64,000 bases of DNA, taken from the NCBI GenBank assembly GCA_963854835.1, contig OY978527.1, positions 32,881,047 through 32,945,046 on the forward strand, given 5' to 3'. Within the stretch, counting starts at the first letter, position 1. Each line of letters starts with the position of its first letter. This DNA is from Megamerina dolium (lineage: Eukaryota > Arthropoda > Insecta > Diptera > Megamerinidae). Position numbers and translations under genes: made by a program. Below are positions 45,594-57,035 of this stretch, in pieces. Under the pieces are notes generated by a model. It worked only from the letters and a program-made list of their open reading frames with translations. It ran no database searches and was not told where the DNA came from.

Positions 45594-46885
45594 TATACCC
45601 TGCATAATGCAATATGCATGGTATATTCATTTCGGTCAGATGTTTGTGTCCACTTGAAGGAATCTTCGGAGATATAGACATGGATATATATTCGTGATCA
45701 GCGTCGATTAAATTTTCGATTTAACGATGTCCGTCCGTCCGTCCGTCCGTCCGTCCGTCCGTCCGTCCGTCCGTCCGTCCGTCCGTCCGTCCGTCCGTCC
45801 GTCTGTCTGTCACCTGGCTGGTTCGCACGATAACTTGAGTAAATATTGAGCTATTTCGATGAAATTTGGCATAAGTAATCTATGATCCAAGGGTACGGAG
45901 GGGATTGATATTGGGCATGATCGGTCAATAACCACGCCCACACCAAGCATTCAAAGCGACTAACCTCGAAATTTTCAAAATCTTTAACTTGCTATAACTC
46001 TCATAATATACCACTTGGGACAACAATATTTTGCACATAGAGTTATATTATACTACTATATAACCTCGCCAAAAGTGGGTGAGCCACGCCTACTTTCTAG
46101 CGTAGCTCCCATACAAAGTGTCTGTACTTCTTTTAAATTGAAACTGCTGTAACTTCTACAATCTTCTGTCTAGAATAACCATAATTGACACTTAGATTAA
46201 CACGGTAGTCGGAAATGATATGGCAGAAAATCAATGTGCCACGCCCACTCCTTTTTGGGTCTCCCATACAAAGTTGCGGAAATTAAAAAAAATGTTACCG
46301 GTTATAACTTGCAAACTATTCAGCGTAGAATAACGAGATTTAAGGTATGGATTAGTATTGTACGAGCAACTAGGCTCACAGAAAATGGGCGCACCACGCC
46401 CAGTGTTTATCGTAGCCCCCATATAAATTTTAAATTGAAACAGCTGTAACTTCGGCAATCTTCTGTCTAGAATAACCATAATTGACACTTAAATTAATAT
46501 CGTAGTCGGAAATAATCTGGCGAAAAATCAGCGTACCACGCCCACTTCTTATTGGGGCTCCCATACAAAGTTGAGGAAATTAAACAAAAATGTTAACCAC
46601 CATAACTTAGAAACTATTCAACGTAGGACACCAAATTTAAGGTGTGGATTAACATTGAAAAATTAATTGGATTTACTAGAAAGTGGTAAGCCACGCCCAC
46701 TTTTTATATAGCTCCCATACTAAGCCTCAGAATTATCTTAAAATCCTTTTACTTCGTCAAAGTCAACCATATTTCGGGTGTAAATTAGTAGTAATGCAAA
46801 AATTGTTTCTCGAAAAGTGGAAATAAAAGAAAAGTTGGATATTCGAGTAAACTTTTTATATACAAATCTACATATGCAGGGTATA
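45594..46885 (-). mobile_element. 1.3-kb repeat with 13-bp terminal inverted repeats, copy 2
   Basis: The ends TATACCCTGCATA (45,594-45,606) and TATGCAGGGTATA (46,873-46,885) are perfect inverted repeats. Internally it carries, inverted, the same blocks as 11,934-13,235: a tetranucleotide array, GCATGATCGGTCAATAACCA, six CCACGCCCAC-type motifs (about 45,930, 46,083, 46,240, 46,395, 46,538 and 46,691) and repeated AATTGACACTTA and CTCCCATACAAAGTT segments. It reaches beyond the left limit of copy 1 by about 190 bp. Beyond the right terminus TTTGGTCGGCCCCAGCCGAC contains a short palindrome. No transposase is encoded; it looks like a non-autonomous element that grew by internal tandem duplication. 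Confidence 0.75.
45729..45800. repeat. GTCC tetranucleotide microsatellite, 18 units
   Basis: Eighteen uninterrupted GTCC/CCGT units, followed by GTCTGTCTGTC, inside the 1.3-kb element. The equivalent place in the other copy (13,069-13,098) has only a few imperfect ACGG units, so the array has expanded or contracted since the copies diverged. Confidence 0.95.
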
Positions 46886-47884
46886 GTTTGGTCGGCCCCA
46901 GCCGACTGTAAGGAGATTTTTTTTTTACTATTTTCATTACACTCGATTACTTTCAAGTTGGGCTTTCTTATTACTATGAGCGGGCGAGAACTGTACTTGC
47001 GTTGGTATTAAACATGGTTGATAGTTGATTGGTTCACATTGACAGCGGTTGGTAACCAATTTTGGAAATTAAGTTTTCAAGTAGTTGATAGGATTTGAAT
47101 GTTTGTGTACACAAAGCTACACAGACTACTCGTATCAGATAAGAATAAGCGTTGTCTACAAATACCCGTATCTTGTTGCGTATAAGATGTCTTTTGTGGT
47201 TGCCACATGATCCGCTAGGGTGTTACATACACATGAAATAAGGCAAGCATAAAATTTGAATTGAAATTAAATATGTATTTCTTTCAATTTGATTTTTATT
47301 AAAAAGTGTATGTCCTTTGTTCGATTGTTTGATAATCCACAAAAAATCTGTATTAATTGAGTTTGATATAATTAGAAAAAATTATTCTACTATTCTGTTT
47401 CTTTTATTCCACCTTGTGCAGAATAATAATTGAAAATTGTAGATTTTTTTTCTGGGGAAATTTCAATCTGCAGGGTGTAATTGGATAATTTTTTCAATAG
47501 AATTTTATTTTATTTTTCACAGAAATTTCCTAAATTGGCCATCTGTTTTAAGATTAAATTGCTCTGGAATCTGGAATCGAATATTTTAAATCCAGACTTT
47601 AGACAATCTAGATTACGGATATAATTTTTTTTCATCCACGTTTTGATCAACTCATTAAGCATTCTTCAAATAATATAAAAATAGGTAGATTTCGAAGGTA
47701 ATTATTTAAAACGAAATGATTACAGAATTACAACTTAATCTATAATCTCTTGGAATCTATAAATAAAAAGGCTTTCTACAATTAATTGGTGGCTCATCAT
47801 TGCATGGAATTGCGATTATGTAAAGAGAAGGAGATCACAAAATAAAATAAAATATATTATTTTGGCAAAATGCATTTTACTTTT
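46886..47884. other. AT-rich spacer, nothing recognised
   Basis: About 1 kb with no recognised coding or repeat feature. Confidence 0.5.
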
Positions 47885-48760
47885 CAATATAGTCTCATTG
47901 TAGCTCGATATATTTAGTCCAGTGTTAAAAAACGTTTTTTTATTCCTTCCAAATAAGAGGATTTCTCAAGGTTCTCAATATTGGCGTTTTTTTCATCGAT
48001 GAGCTCTACATTAGACACAAATCTTAGGGTTTGGAAATAGTAGCATTGGGAATATGCTGGATGAGGTAGCAATTTGTAACCTAATTCAACAAATTTTGCC
48101 ATTGCCGAATATGTGAAAGTGAATACCTCAAGGTAATCAATGTGAGAGACAACGCAATAATCCTAATAAACTGTTTCCGTGACAGCGTTAGCCAACAGAC
48201 CCACCTTGGCGTTTTTGGTGCCCGTTCACTCGAATAAGTGCACTGCTTTAACTATGCTTTGGTCGCTGGATCCATTTTAAGTCCACGGTTACGAAATAGC
48301 GTAAGAACTAATTCAGGTTGCTATTGAACATCGTCAAAGACTCCTTTGAAGTAGTCACATGATGGCGTTTGTTGTCAATTGTGAAAAAACACGTACCCCA
48401 TCTTTCCGATAGCTTTTCCATGTCGTAATATTTATGTAAAATATGATGTATATGCTTAGTTGAGATGCCTACAGCCTCATACATCACATGCACTTTCAGG
48501 TTCTGAACGTTCATTATCATTCTATGGAATTTGTAGACGATTCCTGGCGTGACGACCTCTTTTGGCCGACCTGAACGTTCGGCGTCGCATGTGCTGAATG
48601 AAGCACAGCGGAATTCAGAAAATCACTTCTTAACCATTGAAGCTGATTGTGCATAGTTCCCATAATATTTATCAAGACTTCTTTGTTTGCGGTTATGGTT
48701 TTTGTACGCAAAAAATAACGAATGGGTAGCACACCAAATTTACATTGTGCCATTATTGTT
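47885..48760 (-). pseudogene. irritans-like mariner transposase, full span but decayed
   Basis: From about 48,753 leftward: FGVLPIRYFLRTKTITANKE (first HTH), RSAKRG-type linker, MIMNVQNLKVHVMYEAVGIS and HIHHILHKYYDMEKLSERWG (second HTH), VTTSKESLTMFNSN, degraded catalytic core, MAKFVELGYKLLPHPAYS, NANIENLEKSSYLEGIKKR and, after a frameshift, HWTKYIELQ then DYIEK. The order and the C-terminal YLEGIKKLxxRWTKCIxLKGDYVEK-like end suggest the irritans group of mariners. The PDLAPSD segment with the third aspartate is lost (PAYSQCYYFQ). At least five frameshifts or stops. Terminal repeats were not resolved. Confidence 0.8.
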
Positions 48761-50956
48761 GAAATTCACGAAATTTCACTGAAATTCAATGACATAGCTT
48801 GCTCAGAATTTGAGGGTAGTCTATTCACAGATACTAGTTGACAGGAGCAGCGTTGCATTTATAGTCATTACGGGAGTATATTTAAAAAGGCACTGACTTA
48901 TCTAATGTTCTTTAGCATATCCCTATAATTTTTTTTATATTTTCTGGATAACATGTATGTTTCAGCATATTTTAAGTTTCAACCATTTGTCGTTTTTCGG
49001 AGTCATTGTTCAATGAACATCATATAACGTTGCTCTAACATACCAGAATCTCTTCTATGCACTTTAAACATCGCCTTAACTTATTGTTGTTGTAGGTGTA
49101 AGTATGTACATTGCTCTACTTCCTCTACTAAATGTACACCAATGCACACACACACACACCAACATACTTATGTACATCAACTGCAAAGTACTAACTATTG
49201 ACAACTGACAAGGTATGGCATAACAAGAGCAACAACGGCATACAAAATAGGTGGCAACTTCGTATAAAAAAAACAGAAACAACAATAATAATTTAAAAAG
49301 AAAGTCAAAACAAAAAAATCTTAAAAGAGAAGCACGGAAATGTCGTCAAGATTGCTGATTGTTGTCGCTGTCGTTGTTGTTGTTTTTGTTTTTGTATTGA
49401 GTGTTGCTTCTTTCTGATTCAACGCTTATGCATACGGTAGTGGATGACGGCGAATTTAGAGTAGGTAATTGAGGGGCGAAAAGTAAATTGCAAGCAGTTT
49501 AACAAATTGGGTTTAAATTGGCAAGGTTTGACTTTTGTATTAAAAGTAAGTGTATTTTTTTCTCTTTGGACGGTCGCTTAGGAAATTATAGTAAAGGTTG
49601 TGTCATATAATGTACTGCACCAGTTTTACTCCCACACATTTTAGTAGTGGATTATTTCAGCAGCTGTTTTTGCAGTTAGTCTTTGGTAATTTTCTTCTAT
49701 TTTCTCTTTTATCTTAGGTTCTTGTTGTACTTGTTTTTCTCCTTAAGGAACGTAGGAAATTAAATGATTACATAAAGATATGTAGTCCTTTATACAGTTG
49801 TTGTTGTTGTTGTTGTTGTGCAGTTGAATGACAAGAACATTTTTTTCCAGTGGTAGTGTACGTGTGTAGTTGTGTGTGTTTTAGCAAATTCACTTAATTC
49901 TGTAAGCGAATCTTCTGTACTATAGAAGTTGTTGTATGAAATTTGCTTCTTTATCGTTTTCTTTTTTTTTTTTGAATTTTTATTTACTTTTAACTGCAAG
50001 CAGTCTACCGGATTGCATATGAGTGGATGCGTGTATATTTTAATGTATTTAAAACTTAACATGAATACTACTTAATGTTGCCAGCAATTTACTGCTGCAA
50101 CAGAGAACATGGACTAGATTTTATTTTTCACTGAGACGTATCACGTCTTCTTGCTGCTGTATTCGCGGAGAAATTGGATATGCAAATTCCAATTTTTATA
50201 AGGTTTTTTTTTTTAAACAATCAAGTTCGTAAAATATATTTGCTAAGCCCCAAATAATTTCAGAATCATCATAATATATCATTGAGGTTAATTTTTAATT
50301 TTAAATACATTAGACTGTTGGTCATACGTATGCTAATTATCATAAAATACTACGAAGTGATCTAATACAAAAGAAAAATAATTAATTACATTGATTTCAA
50401 CTATTTCATTTGAAAAAATTTCTGTAACATTGTTTTCTAAAGGTTTTTAGTTTTTAGCAATTTTAGTAGGTTTTAAAAAGGTATAAGAAGCTATAGTTTC
50501 ATTTTCACGATCAAATCAAGGGACTCAAAACCTATTTTCAAAATGTAATGCCTGACAAAGCTTGTAATAAAGTTTTTTCCCTCGTCTCAAAATTAATAGA
50601 AATTTAAAACTATCTTAGTCTGATTAACGTTGAAGAATAAGTCAACCCTTTGAAATTTGTTTAAACATTGTTAATTTTTGAATGGTTTTACTGATGTTCT
50701 TATTTGTGTCTTTAAAGAAATTGTTTAAATTTTATTTTATAAATTTAATTTCAACGTTTGTAATTGAAGTAAAATATTTTTTTACTGCTGGACAAATTAC
50801 AATCGATTAATTAGAAAATTTTTTATTGAATTAATGCCGAGATCGAATGTACCTAAGGAAAATAAATTGCATTGATGTCAAAACATTTAGAAATTAAAAT
50901 TTTTTTGTTGCTAATTTTGTTGAAAACTCATCAAAGTAGTTATAAAAACACGGATA
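48761..50956. other. AT-rich spacer
   Basis: About 2.2 kb; (GTT)7 at 49,798-49,819 and a short CA-rich run at 49,144-49,160. Nothing else recognised. Confidence 0.5.
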
Positions 50957-51224
50957 CGTGACACTTATAGGCCAGAAAGGGCCTTTTGGCTGAGCTTCCC
51001 TTCCAGTACTGTCGTGCGTGTTAAATTTTGGACAGTATTAGAAGGGACCTACTTCTATTAGCCAGTTCCGAATGACAGAACCCTTGATACATCACTATTT
51101 CTGAACTTTGTCACAGAGCTCTTTTAGAGGCGTGTTCATGGGATATTGTTACCGCCAGAAAAATTCTCAATGACTTGCCGACAGGTGGATAGCATTCGCA
51201 CTAGCCACTCAGCTACGCCCAGAT
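50957..51224 (-). mobile_element. tRNA-derived SINE, copy E
   Basis: Minus-strand head TGGGCGTAGCTGAGTGGCTA (A box TAGCTGAGTGG), a shortened B-box region, then ATCCACCTGTCGGCAAGTCA, GAGCTCTGTGACAAAGTTCA, GGGTTCTGTCATTCGGAACT, AAGTAGGTCCCTTCTAATAC and the 3' end GGCCCTTTCTGGCCTATAAG, then TGTCACG. About 50-80 bp including the B box are missing near 51,190. A separate A-box fragment lies at 51,300-51,328. Confidence 0.85.
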
Positions 51225-51299
51225 ATGCGGGGATTATAATGAGAGGTTAGCCGAGATATTTCAAAATAACCGGATATGTGCTTCAAAAGTGCATATTGA

Positions 51300-51328
51300 C
51301 GGTATAACCACTGAGCTACTGCACCCAT
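51300..51328 (-). repeat. isolated SINE head fragment
   Basis: Reverse complement reads TGGGTGCAGTAGCTCAGTGG, then TTATACC: the first part of the SINE head with a good A box. No body follows, so it is either a separate truncated insertion or a piece displaced from copy E by an intervening 70 bp. Confidence 0.6.
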
Positions 51329-51589
51329 ATCATAAGTGGTCATAAATAATATAAAATTTAAGATTGTGCTTGGTTTTGTTCATTATAAACTCCTTCTACA
51401 CGAATAATTTTCTTTAAACTGTCGATAAAGTCTTCAAACGCTGCATGAATGTGATTTGCTCTAATTTTTTTCCGTTCTCCATGAAAAACCATTGTGATAT
51501 CGAAATGAAACTGCAAATATTTTTTTGCATCAAGTCTTGATTAACCTTTGTTTGCTGTGGTGTTGAATCCTGTTAAAATTTGGATGGTT

Positions 51590-52100
51590 GTAGTATGGGC
51601 TTGAAGGTTGCTTCCAGTGGTTTTCACGATAAATTTCTACGTTCATTTTCATACCACGGCCAAAAAATACCAGGTATCTGCTCCCGATACCTTTAGAGAC
51701 GGTGGTGCTTGCTTATGGTCGGTCGAACGATTATCCAAATTTTCGTACGAATGCTTGATAAAGTAGACACGATCGTTTTGACGATTAATTTTTTGTTCGA
51801 TTACGTAATTTTTTCCAGCAGAATAACCAATATTTCGGAAAAGACCACATTCGTGCAAGTCGACTAACAAATCGTCTCTTTTGCTGCCAATTTCTTTGTA
51901 GACTTTCCCATGCATATGATTTTTCAATTTCACGCAGATTTCGTTCAATTTTGGCCTTCACCTTGTGTATCATTTTTGGCATTGTTGTAGTTATTTTTCT
52001 GTCAGTATCATTGTATCGAGCTAAGGTGCGAGATAAACATGAGCACAACAATTTGGCATGATGCTTATCCAGACAAATACTGTTACGATTGTATTCCATG
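51590..52100 (-). pseudogene. Tc1/mariner-superfamily transposase, N-terminal half
   Basis: A frame from ATG 52,099 reads DKHHAKLLCSCLSRTLARYN, TTTMPKMIHKVKAKIERNLR and IEKSYAWESLQRN, resembling the HTH region of Tc1-related transposases (KVKAKIERNPxxSxRKxAKSL). In an overlapping frame VIEQKINRQNDRVYFIKHSY aligns with the conserved EEKINRQNDRVYA motif next to the first catalytic aspartate of ITmD37E-like elements. Downstream, one frame over, GRGMKMNVEIYRE fits the FxEKGVKMNAxxY motif. The second and third catalytic residues were not found. Frameshifted remnant of a lineage not otherwise seen in the window. The ITmD37E label is tentative. Confidence 0.6.
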
Positions 52101-55100
52101 TTAAGAAATGTTCATTTCTGAATCACTTGGGAACAAATATTTTTACACATCAATTCACAATAATATATGCATATAAAGTGTATATAAAGTGTCATTGGTG
52201 TATATGAATATTTGAACTTGTATGTAGGCTATTTAAATTGCTGGGCCATTTTAACGATCTCATGAAAATAGTGATGAATTTTTAAATGGGCTCCATATTG
52301 AATTCAATGTATGATATTGCATGTATGTTATATAAAAAAAAAGAAAACGTATACAAGTACACGTTTGTAGTTGTTTGTACAATACATCGTTAGTTAATTA
52401 TTCGGTTAGTTCATTTACATTGATTTGCTTCAATTACTACTTAATAAATTGGCTTGCTTGTTACATGCAACATGCAATAGTAAAGTATATACAATGTATT
52501 TTTGTAAGTACATATTTGGATAGATGTGAATAGGTCGGCGAACACCGTAAAAGGCAATTTCCCCCATCACATTTGGATAATATTGTAGTATGAGTACCAG
52601 AAATAATATATGTGTGTGGGTGTGTATGTGCGTGAATAAATGATGTAAATTAAACAAAATGGCATGAAATATAGTTGATAATGACAATGATTCTAGTTGC
52701 ATATGACAAAATATAGTTGCAATGGATGATAAAAATATAATAATTGCATGTTGAAAATTAGAACGCAATGCTTACATCAACCATACTCGTAAATTATTAT
52801 TTTTTTAAATAGTTAATATAAATACTGATTATACATTGTTCCTAAACGGACGAGAATATAAGTATTCATTATTGGCAAATATTTTAACGCCATCTGCTCG
52901 GTTGATTTAAGAATCTTCGACCATCTATGGGCATAGTCTGCCAACTTTTTACTTACTTCCCTAAATTATATCCATTTTGTAAATACATTTGGACTCACTG
53001 TGCATCGCACATGCTACAAATGTCTAGTATGTATGTATAATGTAAACTATTTGTGTATTTTCCAATCTTTTTGTGCTAAATTAGTTACATGTTATACACT
53101 AACATTAAATGTTAATTGAACGGAATTGCACAGTAGCTGCAGTGGTAGCACCAACAGCAATAACAATACACACATGTTGCTATTGCATGCCACAATAACA
53201 CTGTTACACTCATCTGCCGCTAATTGCTGGCTTATTTTGGTCAGTTGTGGTTCTCACTATAGCAGTACTAGTAGTTGTTGTTATTGTTGTACATACACAT
53301 ACACACACACGCATATTAAACTGCAAATATGCGTTGTTTTGGTAACGATTTGTTGTTGTTATACTTATAATCATACATACTAATGCTGCTGCTGCAATAA
53401 AAAACAATTATTGCAAATCATTAATTTGCAATTCGTTGATTTTAAATTTGCACATTCAATATCATTTCGTTTGCTTGTTGTTATTGTTGTGAAATATTTT
53501 ACCTGGCCCTATATGAGCACATAAGTACAAGTGCATTTTGTAGATTCTCTAAACCAACGTGATTACTCTAAATACTAGTACATGTTCTAAACCGAATACA
53601 TTCGATGAGAGAAGTGTTACTACAGCATAGAAAATCTAGGAATACATTCAAAGGTCAAGTGTTACAATACAAGAAGCGTACAAGGGAAAAAATAATCCCG
53701 TGTAAGCTATATCATTCCTAGAGGGTTTCCATTCAACTTCTGATATGGTCTGGTGAGGAGTTAGTTATGATTCTTGCTTATTATGTGCTCGATTCTGCAT
53801 TAGCTGGCAAATCACTGAACAGTGGTTTGAACAAATTGCATCAGAAGTTATTACACCTCATCCATGGCTAGCTGCTAAGCCTAAGAATCCTAATATGGAA
53901 TCACGCAAGAGCAACAATAAACAGTTTTTTGATTTCTAGCCAAAGCACAGCGAATCAATGATACCAAAATATTATGGACCGAGTATTCAGAACCAATGTC
54001 CAAATTATTGGGTATTGGGTATTATCTATATATTGCGTTTATTACATATAGATATATATATATAGATATATATATTTTTTTCTGATAATCTACTCGATTG
54101 GCTACATATGTGTAGAGTATCAAAAACAATAACAACAACACCATACATACAATGCATATATTGTTCAGTTCATTGCATTTTAATATTGTTGGATTTGCAT
54201 ATGTTGCTGCGAAATTTACGGGCATTTTGTCTTTATTGTGTGTACCTCTGCAACATCATTATCACTGACCATAGTGTTGATATGGCACTGTTGATGCCAC
54301 AGCTACAGTTGCTACGATTACTATTGTTAAATGGGACTTTTCGCCTAATTGGTGACATTTAGCAAATGAAAAGCCACAAAAACCAAAACAACAAACCAGT
54401 GCATATGTATATTTTTGCGTATACATATGTTTGCGAATGTATACTCGCGTTACAGTTGCAAATAAATGCTGCATCTGTACATGCTAATTACATTTGATGG
54501 GTGATATATTTTCAAAATAAAAAAAAAACGAAATTAATAAAAATGAAAACAATTGAAAACGTTTTGGCGATCAGTGCATCAATCAGTACTAAATTGTTAT
54601 GAAATTTAATATGGCATTATATGCAAATGTATTAAAATAAGTGCACATGTAAGTAATGTATATGGAGTTTTACTCTGTTAGGCCTTTCCAGTCATATTCA
54701 AGTTATCTTTTCAGCTTAAAGCAAATCACTTTGTTCTTCGTCTCAGCCTTAAATTTTTAAATGAATTTCTGATTGAAATTAAATTTTTTCTTTTTGTTAG
54801 CTTTTACGTAGTTTCCTAATTAAATATATAATCTCATATTTACCCATGTGATATTACAATTTTTCTCAAAAATCATCTGAATTACCCTGTGTGCATTTGA
54901 CTGCATGGATATTAACATGTGCAACAGACTACGTTTCATTCGTTGCATATATTTGTTCCAATGCACTGCTAATCGTTTTATTGTTGTTGCATCAAATAAT
55001 TTTCGCTATAAACGGCAATGCCACATTTAGCACAATTGCAAATTGCCTACGAGGGAGTTGTATGCATGGATATTATATGTACATATTGTTGCTGTCAATG

Positions 55101-55807
55101 ACAACATGGTCAGTGTCACTTGTGGCATTGTACTACTAACTATTACGAGAATGCTATTTTGAATTGAGGCTTATATTACATATATAAGGATAATGGTAAC
55201 CCTGCGTATGTGTGAAAGCTCGCTCTGACCTTAGACGAATCATATTGCACTGATGGAATGAGCAATTTTGTTATTGTTATTGGGGACATCATCAGGACTG
55301 TCGTTCTCATCGTCCTGTTGATGTTATGTGATATAAATATATGTGGCAGAAGAATGTGCTTTAAAAAAAATATAAAATAAAAAGTAAAAAATAAAAAAAT
55401 TAAATTAATATATCAGCTCAATGGGCTTGAGAGAAATAAAAATTAAATACTATTTATCTTTTTTGTGGAGTGGAATGCTTTTTTATGGTATTTTACATAT
55501 GAGTAATACTCGAATATGCATATTTTAATAGCGGAATCACATACGTATGACTTTAATAAGTTAATAGAACGTTGAATTTAAAGAACACTTTCATAAATGT
55601 TGTGTAATTGATTTTGATAAATGTTTACAATAAGACACTGTAGCCACAACCATTTATTATTGTTGTTCTTGTGCAAAGTCAACAAGTTAGAGAAAGCGTA
55701 AGTCAAAAATGATTGTCTTGTTATATTACTGTATACAAGTAAAATTAATCAAATTAAGCGTATTTGATAGGCTGCGAAATCACAAAGCAGCTTATTAAAA
55801 TTTATGT
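52101..55807. other. AT-rich spacer, nothing recognised
   Basis: About 3.7 kb, with CAACAG/TTGTTG runs near 53,130-53,290 and TA-rich tracts near 54,050-54,075. A possible degraded frame at 53,790-53,880 (AGKSLNSGLNKLHQKLLHLI) was not matched to a family. Confidence 0.5.
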
Positions 55808-56026
55808 TCTCTGGTGCCTTGGTATTCTATGCATGAGTTGTATGTCGTCAGTTCGAATCTCATCTTTAAAATAAAAATTTCACATGGTGTTCATCGGCAA
55901 GCAATTGTTAATTCTTGTGGCAGTAACAATTTGCCTTGATGAAACTCTTTGGCAAAGATCGAAAAGAGCGATGTCACAAAGTTTTACTAGCCAATTTAAG
56001 TATCATGCTCAAATTTAACATGCAAA
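55808..56026 (+). mobile_element. tRNA-derived SINE, copy F (divergent)
   Basis: Head remnant TCTGGTGCCTTGGTATTC with B box GTCGTCAGTTCGAATCTCAT, then TCGGCAAGCAATTGTTAATT, GGCAGTAACAATTTGCCTTG, GATGTCACAAAG and ATCATGCTCAAATTTAACAT as in copy A. The 3' end after TTTAACA is lost. It is followed within 40 bp by an RTE-like fragment. Confidence 0.75.
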
Positions 56027-56059
56027 ATATGTATATATATACACAATATATGTAACAAA

Positions 56060-56535
56060 AGGTCCCAAGGCAAGTTACTGTTGATAACTACGCCTTTGAA
56101 GTAGTGAGGGACTCTGTCTATATTGGAACCAGCATTAATGCCAGTTATTACGACAGCCTGGAAATATAGCAAAGGATCATTCTTGCTAATAGGTGATACT
56201 TTGGGCTAAGTAAGCAATTGAGAAGTCGAGCCTTCTCTTGCGAAATGAAGACCATACTCTACAAGACTCTCATCGTGCCTGTCCTAACATATGGCGCCGA
56301 AGCTTGGACAATTTCCACCTCAGATGAGAAAACGCTAGAAGTTTTCAACAGAAAATTCCCGTTAATGCACGGCGCAGAAAAGGCAAAATTAACTACCGTT
56401 CGAAAGACAAAGTACTGAAAAACTTGGCGACGCTTAAAATTTCTAATTGGCGCAAACTAGTCAAGAACAACAATATCTGGTGAAGCACGCTATATTCGAC
56501 CTAAATTGATTTTCTGTTGTAATGGCCCCATAAGT
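56060..56535 (+). pseudogene. RTE-like LINE 3' end, decayed
   Basis: Frames give LLITTPLK-type remnants of VTVDNYAFEV, then RSRAFSCEMKTILYKTLIVP and VLTYGAEAWTISTSDEKTLE (56,218-56,340), matching 33,420-33,540. A deletion then brings the C-terminal region (ERQSTEKLGD, NWRKLVKNN) close. The element ends ATTCGACCTAAATTGATTTT, GTAATGGCCCC and ATAAGTAAGTAAGTAC. Stops and frameshifts throughout. Confidence 0.7.
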
Positions 56536-56773
56536 AAGTAAGTACTTTTGATATTTTCCAAATATTATACAAAGAACTACCGTCCAAGCTCAGAAAAGTG
56601 ACCCTAAAAATGTTATAGCGAATTCCCTCAACCGATAACAACAATTTGAATAAAAGTAAGGGAGTACTAATGAATCTTATTAGACATAATAAAGTATTTT
56701 ATATTTCACTCGTTCGTCAAATCTTGAAATATGCTTCTACTGTCTAAAATCACCAATACAATTGCTGCATTGT

Positions 56774-56979
56774 GGCGATGTCACAAAAAAAAAACTATTA
56801 TGATTTTCTTAACTTTATTAATATAATTTTATAAAAACTAACTTATCTTTGATTTTACTGAAAAAAAAAATGAAAAATAGAAAAATCTATGATATGTGAA
56901 TTATTAATTTGATTTGGAAGAATAAAGAAGTTCGCTTGTAAATTTATGAAATATATTTTTGATTTACAACTAGCAACAT
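56774..56979 (+). repeat. possible 5' LTR, boundaries uncertain
   Basis: Sequence directly upstream of a primer-binding-site-like motif. It starts with TGT at 56,774, contains AATAAA (56,922) and ends ...CTAGCAACA. No matching 3' LTR is present in the window, so the limits cannot be verified and the start is a guess. Confidence 0.3.
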
Positions 56980-56988
56980 TGGTGACCC
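56980..56988 (+). promoter_or_regulatory. degraded tRNA-Trp-type primer binding site
   Basis: TGGTGACCC followed by GTTTTGAT resembles the complement of the tRNA-Trp 3' end (TGGTGACCCCGACGTGAT) used by CsRn1-type Ty3 retrotransposons: nine bases identical, then GAT at the expected distance. It sits 50-60 bp before the gag-like frame, as expected. Confidence 0.5.
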
Positions 56989-57035
56989 GTTTTGATGAAG
57001 CAATCACTATGCTAGCTTCCGATGAAGAATTTCAT

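Noticed and set aside
53790..53890. Possible degraded coding segment AGKSLNSGLNKLHQKLLHLI
   Set aside because: Could not be tied to any family and is too short.
54891..55139. Hydrophobic 82-codon frame resembling a membrane protein
   Set aside because: AT-rich DNA with TTG repeats readily gives leucine/isoleucine-rich frames; no motif or codon signal supports it.
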